Below, piece by piece: positions 46,967 through 59,500 of a DNA stretch of 64,000 nt. This DNA is from Cytidiella melzeri (taxonomy: Eukaryota; Basidiomycota; Agaricomycetes; Polyporales; Irpicaceae): NCBI GenBank assembly GCA_022592445.1, contig JABYQR010000004.1:310001-374000 (forward strand), given 5' to 3'. Made by a program: the position numbers and the translations under genes. The stretch's first letter is position 1. The number at the start of each line of letters is the position of its first letter. A model generated the notes under the pieces. That model was not told where the DNA came from. It did not search any database and worked only from the letters and a program-made list of their open reading frames with translations.

Positions 46967-48030
46967 CTAGTGGGACGCACCAGGGTGAGCCTGAGCAGAC
47001 TCTGGTCGCTGCATGCTATTTCCATATTCATAGTTTCCACCTTGAGAGTAGTAAGGGTCGTTCACGCGCGGAGTCGGAGTCGGTTCCTGCGTGTAAGCAT
47101 TGCCAGGCTGGGTGGGCGGGTACATGGCACCACCGCCATAACCATAGTCGTATGTTGGCTGGGCGGGCTTGTCAGACATCACTTGATCGAGGCTGCCGTT
47201 ACTTTGCATCCTGTTATGATATCCACCGCGAGAAAGGTCTGCGTTGGATTGACGGGAATCCCAAGGGTCTCGATTGTTCAGGGGAATGTCCGCAGTGAGG
47301 GGCCGAGTGGGATCATACATCGAGTCGTATTTTTCATGATCAATTCGCTGGCCAGATCCATACGAGGAGATGACAACGTAAAAGTAGATCTGTCAGATGA
47401 AGGGTCGTCGTGAGTGATATTGAACGAGAAACTGCGGCATGGTGTGCTTACCTGTGCAATCGCGAGCAAAACCCAAAGTCCGGACATGAGACCGACATCA
47501 ACCCAAGGGAAGATGTTACAAAGGGTGTCTGCCAACGACTGGGTGGTGGTATTGGCAAAGAAATCTATCTCGCACTGCGACTTGGCCTGAGTGTGGCGGG
47601 AAGCTGAGAGGATGATCCAAACTGCGGCGACCGAGAAACCCGACAGAGCTAGCAGTAGGTACAGTGTAGTATACCTGCGGTACATTATCGATCGCTCCTG
47701 ATTTGCACGGCTTCAGGGAGCGCTCTCTATCCATGCCAGCGTAAATCGACGAACCTTGTATACACCAATCAAGCCAATAATCTGCGTTGCCGCAGCGGCA
47801 TAAGCAATTATGGAAAATATCCATTTTGCGGCTGAGAAGGTAGCATCGCCGACAACTGTAAAAGCATGAGACAGGAGTAACCGTGTATTCGGAAGTTTAC
47901 ACTCACTGTGAGGCGTCGCTATAGAGAGAGTCCCAGCAACGACACCGAGGGTGAATTGCTCGAGTAAAGTCAAATAGATCCCCGCATTGACGGTAGGAAT
48001 TGCACAGCAGCAATAGTCTCTGGGCTTCAT
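46967..48030 (-). CDS. MARVEL-like tetraspan membrane protein
   Basis: Exons 47907-48030, 47755-47855, 47452-47697 and 46967-47389 (minus) give 297 aa. Four hydrophobic helices are visible: NAGIYLTLLEQFTLGVVAGT, AKWIFSIIAYAAAATQIIGL, TLYLLLALSGFSVAAVWIIL and WVDVGLMSGLWVLLAIAQIY. The loop between helices 3 and 4 has two cysteines (CEIDFF, TLCNIF). A cytoplasmic tail of about 130 residues follows, rich in Pro/Tyr/Gly/Gln, with YDYGYGGGAMYPPTQPG, which resembles proline-rich tails that interact with sorting or endocytic factors. The family assignment is by topology only; it may act at the plasma membrane, but no specific role can be given. Confidence 0.7.
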
Positions 48031-48425
48031 GATGAGTACCGGCTCAACCGATCAATTATGTATGGAGGGGTGTGCAGTAGATGTAGAACCTGTCGCAGAC
48101 AGGGGCAAAATCTGTCAAATGCCGTTCAGTGCGAGCTCATTGCTGCGACTATAGAGATACTCACTAAGCGTGCAAGAGGATGGTGGTCGTTCGAGAGAAA
48201 GAGAACGGCGCAGCACCGCAACAGAAACGCGATGTTGCACAGCCCACGCCGCCGCCGGAAACTACGTATTTGGCACGTGTGACTCTGAAAAGGCAATTGC
48301 TCACGTGACTCGCCGCCTGTCTTAAGCTGGCTCCATTCCGGGTGGTTCAGTCTTGCCTCCGTTGTCGTCGTACATCAGTTTCCTTTCGTCTCGTCAGACT
48401 TGCCACACGACCACCACCTACACTC
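48031..48425. promoter_or_regulatory. Divergent promoter region
   Basis: 395 bp between the tetraspan gene (-) and the ML-domain gene (+). CACGTG hexamers occur at about 48273 and 48302, roughly 120-150 bp upstream of the ML-domain start. Confidence 0.4.
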
Positions 48426-49171
48426 ATGGCCAAATTTGCATTCTTCGCTCTGCTTGGCCTGGCTTGTGCAGGCTTGTCCGCTGCTTCGCCTTACGAGCAG
48501 CAAGATTCCATCCAGACAACCCTCAGCGACAAGTGGTCATGGGAGGACTGCGGTATGTACAAAGTTTCATGCATTCTGCGGTGGCCATCTCGCTCACACA
48601 CACACGTAACCAGGGAACCCGTCTGATCCAGTTCATATCAAGTCTATCGACATATCACCGGACCCTCCTCTTCCGGGTGCGAACCTGACAGTGAAGGTTG
48701 TTGGTGAAGCTTCAACAACCGTCGAGGTATGTCGCGTTGCTCTCACATCACGGCTGGCGGTATGAATTTTGATTAATTACGGACAGGATGGCGCGTATGC
48801 AGACGTTATGGTCAAAGTCGGTCTCGTCAAGATATTGCAGAAGGAGTTCGATTTGTGCGAGGAAGCGTAAGAGCGGTTATGTTCATCATCATCACGGCCA
48901 GGCTGACAAGATGTTCAGACGCAACGCGGAGGCAGACATTCAATGCCCGATTGAGAAAGGAACGCACGAAGTTACACACACTGTCGAACTGCCGAAGGAG
49001 ATTCCCCCTGGTGAGTCGCTTGTGTGCCAAGTCTCACATGGTCTCGTCTCATATATGCGCCCCATAGCTCCTTTCCTGGTCAACATCCGTGGATACACAG
49101 TTGAAGACGAACCAATGGTTTGCTTGAACATCAAGATTGATTTTAGGAAGATCCGCCTTGGCCTCTGGTGA
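48426..49171 (+). CDS. NPC2: NPC2-type ML-domain lipid transfer protein (PG/PI transfer protein)
   Basis: Exons 48426-48552, 48614-48726, 48787-48866, 48919-49010 and 49068-49171 give 171 aa. A signal peptide (MAKFAFFALLGLACAGLSAA) precedes the ML domain. ML/NPC2 proteins bind sterols or phospholipids in the vacuole or secretory pathway. Family landmarks are WEDCGNPSDPVHIKSIDISP, PGANLTVKVVGEASTTVEDG, VMVKVGLVKILQKEFDLCE, CPIEKGTHEVTHTVELPKEI, PPAPFLVNIRGYTVEDEPMV and CLNIKIDF. The paired cysteines expected for the disulfides are present. Intact. Confidence 0.93.
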
Positions 49172-49660
49172 TTAGTGAACGACCATAAATCATCTGCAGA
49201 TCTCTACGCCTGGGCTTTTCTGCCCATGTTGCATACTTGTCTCTTCTATACTCTGCTCTGTGATGTGTTCTACTGTTTCATGACATAATGACAATATATA
49301 TATCTTAATATACTAAGCATGAATGTGTTCCAGGGAACATAACGCTGCGTGAATAATTGCATGTCGATTCATTCAGGAAAGTGGTGAAATGATCAGTTAG
49401 AAGGCCAAGAACGCGGTTTGTGCTTGTAAAGACAAGTGGTGAGTAAGACTACGAATAATAGACAGCGAATGTACAGGTAATTTGACGGAGGAATTGCGAC
49501 GGCGGCTACCAAAAAGCGGAAAAGCGAAAAGCGAAGCAAATTAAGAGCATTGTGACAGCAACATAAGTATTCATCTGGTCGGTGTATTTCATCCGATCCT
49601 TTTGACTCCAAGCTCGGAGCTGCCAGTCTATCGCTGAGCGCGAGGTAAAGTGGGCGAGCT
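49172..49660. other. Convergent intergenic spacer
   Basis: Includes an AT-rich stretch with a TATATATAT run at about 49290 in the 3' region of the ML-domain gene. No gene recognised. Confidence 0.4.
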
Positions 49661-50195
49661 TCACTCTCCCATTGCGAGGCGTTTGTGTACCTCGTATCCT
49701 ATCGTGGGCGCGGGTGGTTTAAGAACGACAGGGATCATAGGAATGGGGACCGGACGCGATAGCAGGCGATACGAGAGATCGGGTTCGTCGTCTGGCGGCT
49801 TGAACCATACCGCCATAGTACTAGTCTCTGCAATAGCGGCGGGTGCTTGCGGAGGTTCATAACCCGCCTTGCTCTTCTCCGCGTCGTATTCTGGGCCTAG
49901 ATTATCGATATATCCCCATGTCCGCCATCGTGGGTACGACTGCTGTGTCGATTGCTGAGAGCTGCTCGGAAATATCGAGCGTGATCCTTGTCTAATGGGA
50001 AGTGGCAGGATGTCCCGGATCGGTTGTGTACCTCGCACAAGCTCTATAAGACCAAGTCTTTGTCCAGGTTTGACTGGATGCCGACTCCTCTTGAAACAGC
50101 CAGGATGAGCTGTCAAATCGCCCGAATGAGAGTTAAACTCAGTAGGGTGGCTGCTGCTGAGATGGTCCTCAAGCTGGCTAGCCCGTATAAATGTC
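49661..50195 (-). CDS. Small hypothetical protein, gene model incomplete
   Basis: Function unknown. The open minus-strand frame at 49661-50116 encodes a Pro-rich chain (RWRTWGYIDNLGPEYDAEKS, PPQAPAAIAETSTMAVWFKP). Just upstream, another frame begins at 50195 with MGHLYGLASLRTISAAATLL and looks like a membrane segment, but it hits a stop near 50112. A small intron or a frameshift would be needed to join the two, and I could not find a convincing splice pair. Treat the 5' end as unresolved. Confidence 0.35.
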
Positions 50196-51849
50196 CCATA
50201 GCAGCCTGTACATGAAAAATACTGTCTTGTTAATCTCTGTCATGTTGAACTGCAGTAGATTCCTACATACCTGCTATAGGGCACGGTGTTTGGAGACGGG
50301 TCAAGTGACTATGAGTCACATGAGTGAGCAATTCTGCTCGGGAGGAATAATACCTCATAGCACAGGACTTGTACTGACAAGTGTGCTGGCCCTAGGCAAT
50401 TGCTGTTATCAGCATACTCTCGGAAGATTGCAAGGAGATAACATACTGATTTATTGCTATTGTCAAGACAGTGCTGCCTGACATGCTGTTGAATGTAGTT
50501 AGCACTTGCTGGAATAAATGGTAGCATAATAGAGCAAAGTATAGCTGATAGATAATATCATGCTCAGAACACACAAATGAAACAACACCTTGAAGAGGAC
50601 ATCATAGTGCAGGTGTGAGGTGGCATTCTGGCACAGAGTTACAACATAACACCACCTAGGATCATCTTGTTGAAGCTGAGCTAACATGTCTCACATGTTC
50701 AGTATGACTTTGACACGTGTCTCAAAGAGTCGAGTTGTTTGGGAACAAGTAAAAGGGCAAAAAGGCGAACCTGCTCCAAGGTGTTGCAACTGTTCAAAAC
50801 TGCTTGACAAGATTGCCACTCGCAGGGTATAGATGTCAGAGTATGTTTGGCAATGTCAAGAATGTCTTCAAAAGTGTAAATGTGAGCGCCTCTTGACATG
50901 CAAGCATAAGCTGCTGGTGTTTGGTAAGGAGGAGGAATAGAAGGAAGAGGAGGTTTCAAGGTCCTGTGGCAGTGTCAAGCTTAATAACCCGGAAATGAGT
51001 CGGGACCCCAGACACTCTGGCTCATATTTATTACATGTTACAAACTGCTGTGACTGCACATCTTGTAACAATTTGTAAGCTTCAGAACCTGCTTGTGGAC
51101 ATTCTGTTGATCTTGTTTGAACTTCTTGATATTTTTTGTGCAACTATTGACCATTTCACTTCGGTTTCCCCCTGCGTCCAAGGTCCTTTTCTCTCGGAGA
51201 TACACAGTCAAGCACTACGGTATCTTTGCTATATACCACTGTTTCTTTGAATATCTGAAGGGGCGTGAAGATGCTTGTAAGTTCCACACAAAGCTAACTT
51301 TTCCAAACGCCGAACTGTCTGAACTGTCACGGACTCGGACATGTCACACATCAGCATCCCTGTACGTGTAAGTCCATCAGTTGCAGTTCCTGCATGCAGG
51401 TTTATGGTATCCAGATTTTCTGTCCACATGAGCTATCCTCTTAGTTCCAAGCATTGTAAATAATGTCTAGTAGTATGAATACATATGCCAGGCAGTTGAA
51501 CAAGTGGAAGTAGCCTCCCGAATGAATGATTAGTAGTTGGCGGAAATTGATGCAGGTGTTACAGCTAGTTCAAAAGTATAGGCGGGTGCTCATAAATCTC
51601 ACGCAGTCGGACCACGACGGAGTACGTCAATTATTGATCGGAGCTGTCTGGCATCGCAGTGCCGTTCGGCGGGGCCAGAACAGTCAGCGACTTCGGATTG
51701 TCACCCAGACCACAGTCCGCCTATGCACGTTTCAGACGCGCCCGCCTATCAATTTGGAAGTCGCTGTAAGCAGGCATACTGTATAGTATTTTGTTAATTA
51801 TAGCCAAAAAATGATGTGCAAAAAATAACAGTACTTTTCCTCGTACTAG
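50196..51849. other. AT-rich 1.65 kb region, possible relic of a transposon or pseudogene
   Basis: No intact gene. Broken minus-strand frames between about 50700 and 51140 contain fragments such as PCEWQSCQAVLNSC and YTFEDILDIAKHTLTSI. They could be remnants of a zinc-finger-like transposon protein, but no domain is intact. Base composition is clearly more AT-rich than the neighbours. Nothing else is supported. Confidence 0.3.
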
Positions 51850-54762
51850 TCAAGATGTGATCGACAGCCAGTACCTTTGCTCAGCACTAGAGCAGCCTTG
51901 AAAAACTGCCTGCTTGAATCCTTCACAGCAGCCGCCCGTAGTGTACAGGCTAAATGCGAAGTCCAAAGCCAAGGTACGAACATGTGATGCCTGCGGTAGC
52001 TTGCTGAATGGTCCCGGTAGTTTACCATGTGTGCAGTGATCCACGACAAAGAACGGCATGACTCGTGCTGAAACGGACGCCAAGATCTAGTGTCGCAGGT
52101 CAGTCCTGTGCACAAATGAATCACAGACAACCTACTTCGCGAGACAGCAGAGTGGAGCTGCGCTGAACAAACCGGAGCAAGAAGCGAAGAATAATCTGAG
52201 CCGTCACTCATGTCAGCCGGGATATGTTGAGATATAACACGGGCTAAGTTACCTCTGTGCAGCTCAAGTTCTGCGATTGCAGCTCCCACAAGGTCTTGGG
52301 AAGCTGAATCAACCAGCCTTCAAAAGCCTTGCGCAGATACGGTGCCGAGCTTGGCCGGAATTGACCGCAATATTCCGTCGCAGTCTCGAGCTGGAAGACC
52401 ATTAAGATCAATAGACCGCTAATGCCGCGTTGCACGTACAAGTAGAAGGCGCCCCAGAAACTCGATAGTATGCCTCTTGACTGCAGATGTGGACGATGTC
52501 TTGGCCGCGTGTTCTATAACGGCGAGAAGAACTGCATCGGCGTGTTCCGGCTCCGAGTGGTTAAGCAGCGCCCAAACTGTAGGAAGGATTGAGACGTAGG
52601 AGGCGGCGTTGATAGGACGCGACAGTGAAGAGCCACGGCCTGGGAGCTCTGAAATCTCTCCTTTGAGTGTCCCGACAATGTATTGACAGACGCGGTCAAT
52701 CTGAACGGGCGAAGCCTTGCTCGGTGAACCTAAAGCCGAACGTCGCTTTGTTTGGCGTCTGTCGATCGACTTCCGTGAAGCGGAACTCAGGATAAGACAC
52801 GACGTCAGCTCGCAGAACACAAGATTCAGATCTTGTAGCGTTTGCTCAACCTGGTAAGCTTATTTAGTCAAGGAATTGCAGTAAGGGCACAATACTTCTC
52901 CCTCACCTTGATGTCGCGCTTCGCGGCGACTGGCCAAAATACGCTGAACGGGAAGTAAACTGTCATATGCGTAACCAGTGCACTTAAGTTGTCCACGAGC
53001 TCAGCGTCGGTATCCTGCGATCTGATGTGAGAATTGTAGCACGAGCACAATAACAGCGCACTGACCATATTCAAATTTAGAATCACAGCTCCGTAAAGGC
53101 ACTGTGCAATTCCCGCAATGGTGGCTACGGTCTGCAGTTCTGTCTCCGGCGGCGTTGAGCTGGGCGAGAAAACCGAGGGCGCATAGTCCAGAAAAGTCGC
53201 GATGAAGATAGGATGAAGGGTACGTAGTAGATGCTAAAAATGGTGAGGAACGTTGACAGTAAGAGACCATGAAAACACTCACGATGACATATGCGGTTTC
53301 CGGTCTTATGCCAGTGCTAGACTCCGCGGTCATTTTACTGGCCTCTGCCGAGGGCATTACAAAGTTGACGAGATCGCCTACTGCCCACAAATTTCCGACT
53401 CTGGCTGTCGCAAACTCGTTGTCGAGCAGAAAGTCCTCGTCGACATTTTCCCCGGCAGATTCTTTCCATGAGTTGATCTCTAGTTTGTTCTGCTCGGCAG
53501 TCTTCGGTCGTAGCATGGCATCGAAGGACGTAAAAGCAGCAGCTGTTGTGAATGCCGACGACATGAAAGTCAGATGCGACGACTCTCCTGCTACAGAAGG
53601 GAAGTTAGTCTGAGCGGGGGATTTCCGAGAAAGTGCCGCTGAGAGAAAAGACAACAATGACTTCAGGACGACAAGCTTTGACTACGAGGGTGGGTGAACA
53701 CAGTGAGATAGGATAGACACGGGATGACATGTACTTACAGCAGGCGACAAGATGACGCTTGCCGTCGAAGTAGCTTTGACAGAGCTTGAATCTGAGTTGT
53801 AGCTTGTCAGGACATTTGTAACGATCAGGGGAATGCCACACATACCACCGGTTTCGTTGTACGCCGTGCCTGCGTTAAGCACGCCCAGATAACCTTCCAG
53901 CACGCGTCTTCCATGGCCGTTCAATCCTTGCGCCCACCCCTCGACGACTAATTCAGGTAAAATCGCAAGGCAGAGATCTAGGTAGCGTATCGCGTCAATT
54001 CTGATTTCGGGAAATATGTGTGTCTGAGCAGACGTCGTGAACAACAGCAATAAATGGGCGTGTGGCAATAAATCATCCTTAAGCATACGGCATGAGCATA
54101 GTTGCATTAGCTGTTGTGTCTTTGACTTACCCGCGGTATACGGAGCAGCAACCAGCTCAAGAAGGAGAGCAAGGCTTTGCGAACGGACGCATCCTAGCGC
54201 CTTCAATTAGTGATCTGAATTGTCCAATGAGCTACCAAATTATCAACGCACTTCATCGGCGATCAATCGAACGCAGCCGTTCAATAAAGGAGTCAACGAA
54301 GAGACAGCGATCTCTGGGTGGTCTTCAATTAACTCCCGCAGACCCAGTAAAGCATCTGTGAGTGTATGAGTCTCAAGTATCAAAGATAACGCGAATATTT
54401 ACCTCTCCTCATTCCCACATTATAGTGCTTTAAATGTACTAAAAGGTCGTCGAAAGTAAGCTTTCGTTTTGTGGTTGGTCCAAGACCATCTTTCTCGCTC
54501 CCAATATTTTGCGAAGGCAGCGTAACGGCTTGCTTAGACAGATGATGAGACACAGTGTTTACAGAACCAGCAATAACCGAAACTCACAGCGCGCCTTGAA
54601 AGAGGTATCTATAGCATTATTGGGTGTTTGTTTGCCTTTGCCGAGTTTGAGTTTGGCTTTCTAGGGATAGAGCATTGTTTGGATACATGACAGCAATTTG
54701 ACGAGGATACGGACTGAGAAATCTGCGGCCTTCTCCTTCTTTTTCTTGGAGCTCTTTGGCAT
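51850..54762 (-). CDS. IPI1: Pre-rRNA-processing protein IPI1/TEX10
   Basis: Transcription starts at MPKSSKKKKEKAADFS (exon 54715-54762), then KAKLKLGKGKQTPNNAIDTS (54588-54660), then SVTLPSQNIG and KRKLTFDDLLVHLKHYNVGM. Next exons give ALLGLRELIEDHPEIAVSSL and the conserved PEIRIDAIRYLDLCLAILPE block with VVEGWAQGLNGHGRRVLEGY. IPI1 is part of the Rix1 complex, which acts on ITS2 processing and 60S maturation in the nucleoplasm. The N-terminal basic box and the HEAT-like repeats are as expected. C-terminal exons (51850-53650) are helical and less conserved; the stop at 51850 follows a Ser/Gly/Cys-containing tail. Not all junctions in the C-terminal half were resolved. Confidence 0.82.
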
Positions 54763-56186
54763 GATATTCCGAATTTGTGTTGACCGAGTCGCAAGAGCAA
54801 GCGAAAGCCTGAGAAACGTCCAAATTTGAAACGCCACAAAGTGTTGGCGTGTGACCGACGCGTGTCACGATGAAAAATACCATAGGTTATGGGGTGTTCG
54901 TCAACGCCCGTTTTCATGAAGACTGCAACTTTTGTTACTTATACACCTCGAAAAAGTTTAAATACACTGTGAGAAAAAACCTACCTCTATAGCATACTTT
55001 TGGTGTACAAGGGGTATTTTTATTGTGAAATGCAATGTTTTCAGAGACAAAGCAGAGGGTTTCTGCACACTACTTATACTGATGGAGAAACATTTTTAAC
55101 AAAGTGGAATATGTGTGCGAGGGGTAGAGGCTGTTAAGCTTCGAAGATGAGTCTTATTATTCTTGCTGCTTCAGCAGCTCTGCTTATATACATGTCTGTA
55201 TCTACTTATGTAAGCGACTACTATACATGTCTACTTCAGCTATTCTACTATACTACTAAGTGCATGACTCATGCATGACTCATGCTATGAGTGCATGACT
55301 CATGCATGACTCATTGTATGACTAGGTTCAGCACTTGTACCAGAGGCGTACATAATGAGTAAATGACTCATGCTAGTACTTGTCCTCAGATGTATGCTTT
55401 AGGCATCCTCTGGAGTCATATGTGCTTTCCATGTCATTTCCTATGCTACTAGAACACAGGCGTACATATATGTATAGTATTACTACAACCCATATCTGTA
55501 CGTCTCAGCTAATGTGATGGTTACTACTAGAGTTTCCATATACGGCTGCATAATTCCCATACTAAGACTGTGGGAACTCTGCTACCTAAAGCGTCCTTAT
55601 AATAAGGCGTGGGAAACTACATATCATATCATATTATTATATTATATAGTTTTAACAATTTTGAGTGATGTACCACGAAATTTGAAAACATCTTGCGGGG
55701 AGTTGCCGCAGGTATAGAATATTCATCAGTTATAGCAGCCCGATTGTCTTGTGTGCGTAGGTAAAGTAGCTTTGACAAACACTGTTGAAATTTATGTGAC
55801 TTTGGGGCTGAGCGGGTGTTACAATTTGCCGCACTCATGCCACTGTCAGTCCGTTGTGACCGATCGTGACTTTTTTGAACACCCCTTCACCCTTATACCC
55901 CTCGCCAGCATCCTGCCGTAGCTCGCTCTTCCCCTTTAAGCTTGAGAAAGCTGAGGAGTATCACGGAGCTGCACATGTACAATCTCATGTAAACGCTGGA
56001 GACATTGGTTTTGGTGATCCAGCACAAGGTGCTGAGTGCTGAGTTTTTACGAACACCCTATCATAGTATAGGCACTGATGCCAGGTTCGACAAACAGGCA
56101 TATGACATGGCAGCAAGAATTTAGATAAGCAATACAAGTAGGTAGATACATACTAGACACTATACAATTTCTGCTACCTCAGCCAC
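54763..56186. other. Intergenic region upstream of IPI1, with tandem repeat tract
   Basis: No gene is recognised in 1.4 kb between the IPI1 start and the retrotransposon. The stretch is AT-rich. It holds the GCATGACTCAT tandem repeats at 55261-55322 and several short reused words such as GAACACCC near 55876 and 56050. Confidence 0.4.
55261..55371. repeat. Short tandem repeats containing TGACTCA boxes
   Basis: Units of ATGACTCATGC occur four times between 55265 and 55313, with a fifth TGACTCA at about 55364. TGACTCA is the AP-1/Gcn4-type bZIP consensus; here it may simply be a by-product of a repeat. Confidence 0.6.
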
Positions 56187-56191
56187 GATAG

Positions 56192-56564
56192 TTTTGTAGG
56201 GTTACGAAACGGCTCGATCTGTAGTACGCGAAGCGTGGATAAACTCAGTCAGCCTCGAATAAAGTGAGGAAACTACTATATTGCGCTAGCTAACCTGTAG
56301 TACGCGAAGCGTGGATAAACTATAGTAAGTTAGCTACTGTGAGAACAAAAGACTGTGTATAAAACCGTACCTCAGTCAGCCTCGAATAAAGTGAGGAAAC
56401 TGAGGTGCGCGAGTCCGTTCGCTGGCGCGCTATGTGTGTGATTACCTAAGCATACCACTATATAGTACCTACGCCACGACGGTCTTGGAGTCCATAAAAA
56501 GGAACGTGCGAACGAAAGTAAATGTCCATGCCCGATGAACATACCGAAAATAAATATAACAACA
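56192..56564 (-). repeat. 3' LTR of the copia element
   Basis: 373 bp. On the minus strand it begins TGTTGTTATATTTATTTTCG and ends with CCCTACAAAA. Contains two internal direct repeats (GTAGTACGCGAAGCGTGG and CAGTCAGCCTCGAATAAAG, each twice) and inverted repeats around TAGCTAAC and CCTCAGT. Confidence 0.93.
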
Positions 56565-56587
56565 CGCCCACTCAGCGGGTATGGACT

Positions 56588-59500
56588 TCACAACTGACCC
56601 ATGCCAAGTAAGAAGCGACTGTGCTTTTCGCGCGCGAGAGCCTTCGTCAAAACATCGGCGACCTGATCTCCGGTAGGAACGTACTCGGGGAAAATGAGGT
56701 TGTCGTCGTAAGTGTCGCGGATGAAATGATAGCGGACTGCGATATGCTTCGTGCGCTCGTGATGCTCTGGGTTTTTGATAAGTGCGATAGCCGACTGGTT
56801 ATCAATGAGTAGAGGGACAGTGTATGTCGAGGCGAGACGTCCAATCTCGATGAGGAAAGAACGCAGCCAGACGGCCTCCTTGGTGGCATGCGACGCGGCC
56901 ATATACTCAGCCTCGGTGCTAGAGAGTGCGGTCGAGTGCTGTCTCTTCGACGACCAGCTGATAGCGCCGCCCGAGAGCATGAAAACGTACCCTGTGATGG
57001 AGCGGCGATCATTGACGTCCGAAGCCCAATCAGCATCGACATAGCCGATGAGGTCGGGAGAAATGCCGTCGCGTGCACCTGGTGGAGTACCACGAAAAGT
57101 GAGGCGAAGGTCCTTACTCGCCTGAAGATAGCGATAGACCCGTGTAATGGCATTGAGGTGGTCACGACCGGGGGTCGCAGCGTGTTTACTCAACACGCCC
57201 ACTGAAAACGCAAGGTCAGGATGGGTCCCGATCATGGCGTACATCAGTGAACCGAGCATCGACTGGTAGCTCTTGACGTCGATTTCGGGTTCTGCCGCGG
57301 TGAGCTTGAGAAGCTTTGCGTTCGCGTCCATAGGAGTAGAAACCGGTCGACATTTTGTGAGTCCAAATCGATCCAGAATGGTCTTGATGAATTGTCGTTG
57401 AGACAACTCGAGAGTGTGGTTTGCGCGGTCGCGAACGATCTCCATATTGAGGATCCAGCGAGCTTCGCCCAAATCTGTCATCTCGAAACGACGAGAGAAC
57501 TCGGCCTTGAGTTGCAGTACCTTGGCAAGATCCTTCCCGAAGATGAGCGTGTCGTCGACGTAGACCGCGCAAATCATGAACGAATCGCCTTCCTTCTTGA
57601 AGAAGACGGCATGGTCGTAGTGTGAGCGCGTGAAGTCGAGATCTTTGAACTCCTTGAGTAGGCGTTGGTACCACTGACGGCTAGACTGCCTAAGACCGTA
57701 CAGAGATTTCTTGAGCTTCCAGACAGTACCTTCGTTGGCCTGAAAACCGGGGGGACATCTCATGTAAATTTCCTCGTCGAGCTCACCATTGAGAAATGCG
57801 GACTTGACGTCCATTTGGTGAATTTCAAGGTCCTCCTGCGCGGCGATAGCTAGAAGAGCGCGGATGGAAGTGAATTTTGATACGGGAGCGAAAGTCTCCG
57901 TGAAGTCGATACCCTCGACCTGCGTGAACCCCTTTGCAACGAGCCTGGCCTTGTGCTTAATGACTTCGCCATCTGGTCCTCGCTTGATAGCAAAAACCCA
58001 TCGGCAGTCGACTAGTGTGGGGTCCTTAGGTCTCGGTACTTCGTCGTAAAGCCCCGCCTTGACAAAAGCCTGCATTTCTGCGGCGCATGCGAGCTTCCAT
58101 TCCAAGGCGTCCGGTCTGGCCATCGCTTGGGCGTAGGTCTGCGGCGCGTCGTCTAGAGAAGCCTTGAGCGCGTGCTGGTCATCTGCAAAACTCGTGTCCG
58201 CGGCGTCGTGGAAAACATCGTCGTTGTCTGGTTGGTTCTGCTGGTCTGGTGCCTCCTGCTGTCCCGCATCCCGAAGGGCCTTTACAGCCTCGATTGAAGC
58301 CTTGTCGCGAGAGTCCAAAGAGAATTTAGGGTGATCGTCTTGGTCAGGCGCTCGGCGCGATCGAGTGGAGCGACAAAGCTCTGGAGCGGGGATTGGTACA
58401 GGGTATGGCTGAGGGGCGACCTGAGCAGGTACACGGCGAGTGCGTGACCGAGTGGCAGGTACACGAGTGGGTACGACCGGAGGGAGAACTTCCTCTTGGA
58501 TATGTTCCTGAGGAGGAGATGGTGCTCGCGGAGGTGGTTGAATCCCTTTGGACTCCTCGTCCTGTACGTCCGTCGACGTATTCGACGACTTGTCTTTGGC
58601 GATGGGAACTGCTGGAGCGCCATCATCCGGAGAGGGACCGCCTGTGACTGTAGGCAGTGGGGTGTCGAGGGTGTCGTCATTGTCAATAACGACACGGTTC
58701 ACCGGGAGGTTGAGGCCTTCGTCGAAGATGACATCGCGTGACTCGAAGATGCGGCCAGTTGGGCGATGGACAACGACGTACGCTTTTCGATTTTCGGCGT
58801 ATCCCAGAAAAACGCATTCAAGCGATTTGGGATCAAGCTTGTGACGCTTCTCGTCAGGAATGTGTACATGAGCAGTGCAGCCAAAGATGCGAAGGTGAGC
58901 GACTGAAGGTTTGTTGCCAGTGAAAACTCCATGGGGGGTGAGACCGTCGAGGACACGAGTAGGGACACGGTTGAGAATGTAGGCAGCGTAGAGAATTGCG
59001 TACCCCCAATATTTCTTAGGGAGCTTGGCGTCGTTCAGCATTGCACGCGCCATCTCGACAAGAGTGCGGTTCATGCGTTCCGCAACGCCATTCTCCTGGG
59101 GGGTGTAGGCGTTCGTCTTCTCGTGATGTATACCCTTGGAGCGAAGGTATTGCTCAAAACTCTTCGAGCCGTACTCGCCACCACCATCGCTGCGGAAATA
59201 ATTCCCGCGTTCGCCAGTCTGAACCTCAGCACGAGCGTAGAAATCCTTGGTGCAAGCCGCGGATTCGCTCTTGGCCTTCATGAGGGAGACAGACAGCTTG
59301 TGCGAAGCGTCGTCGAGGTGAGTGACGAAATACTTGTGACCTTGCGGGGTCTGAGTTTCCATGGGACCGCAGACGTCTGAGTAAACACGGTGGAGGACGC
59401 GTGTACTTCTGTCATGGGTCACCTTAGGGATGGGGTGACGCGATTGCTTGCCCTCGAGACAAGGGACGCAGAGCGTTTGAGGTCGGGTGGTCTCACCGAC

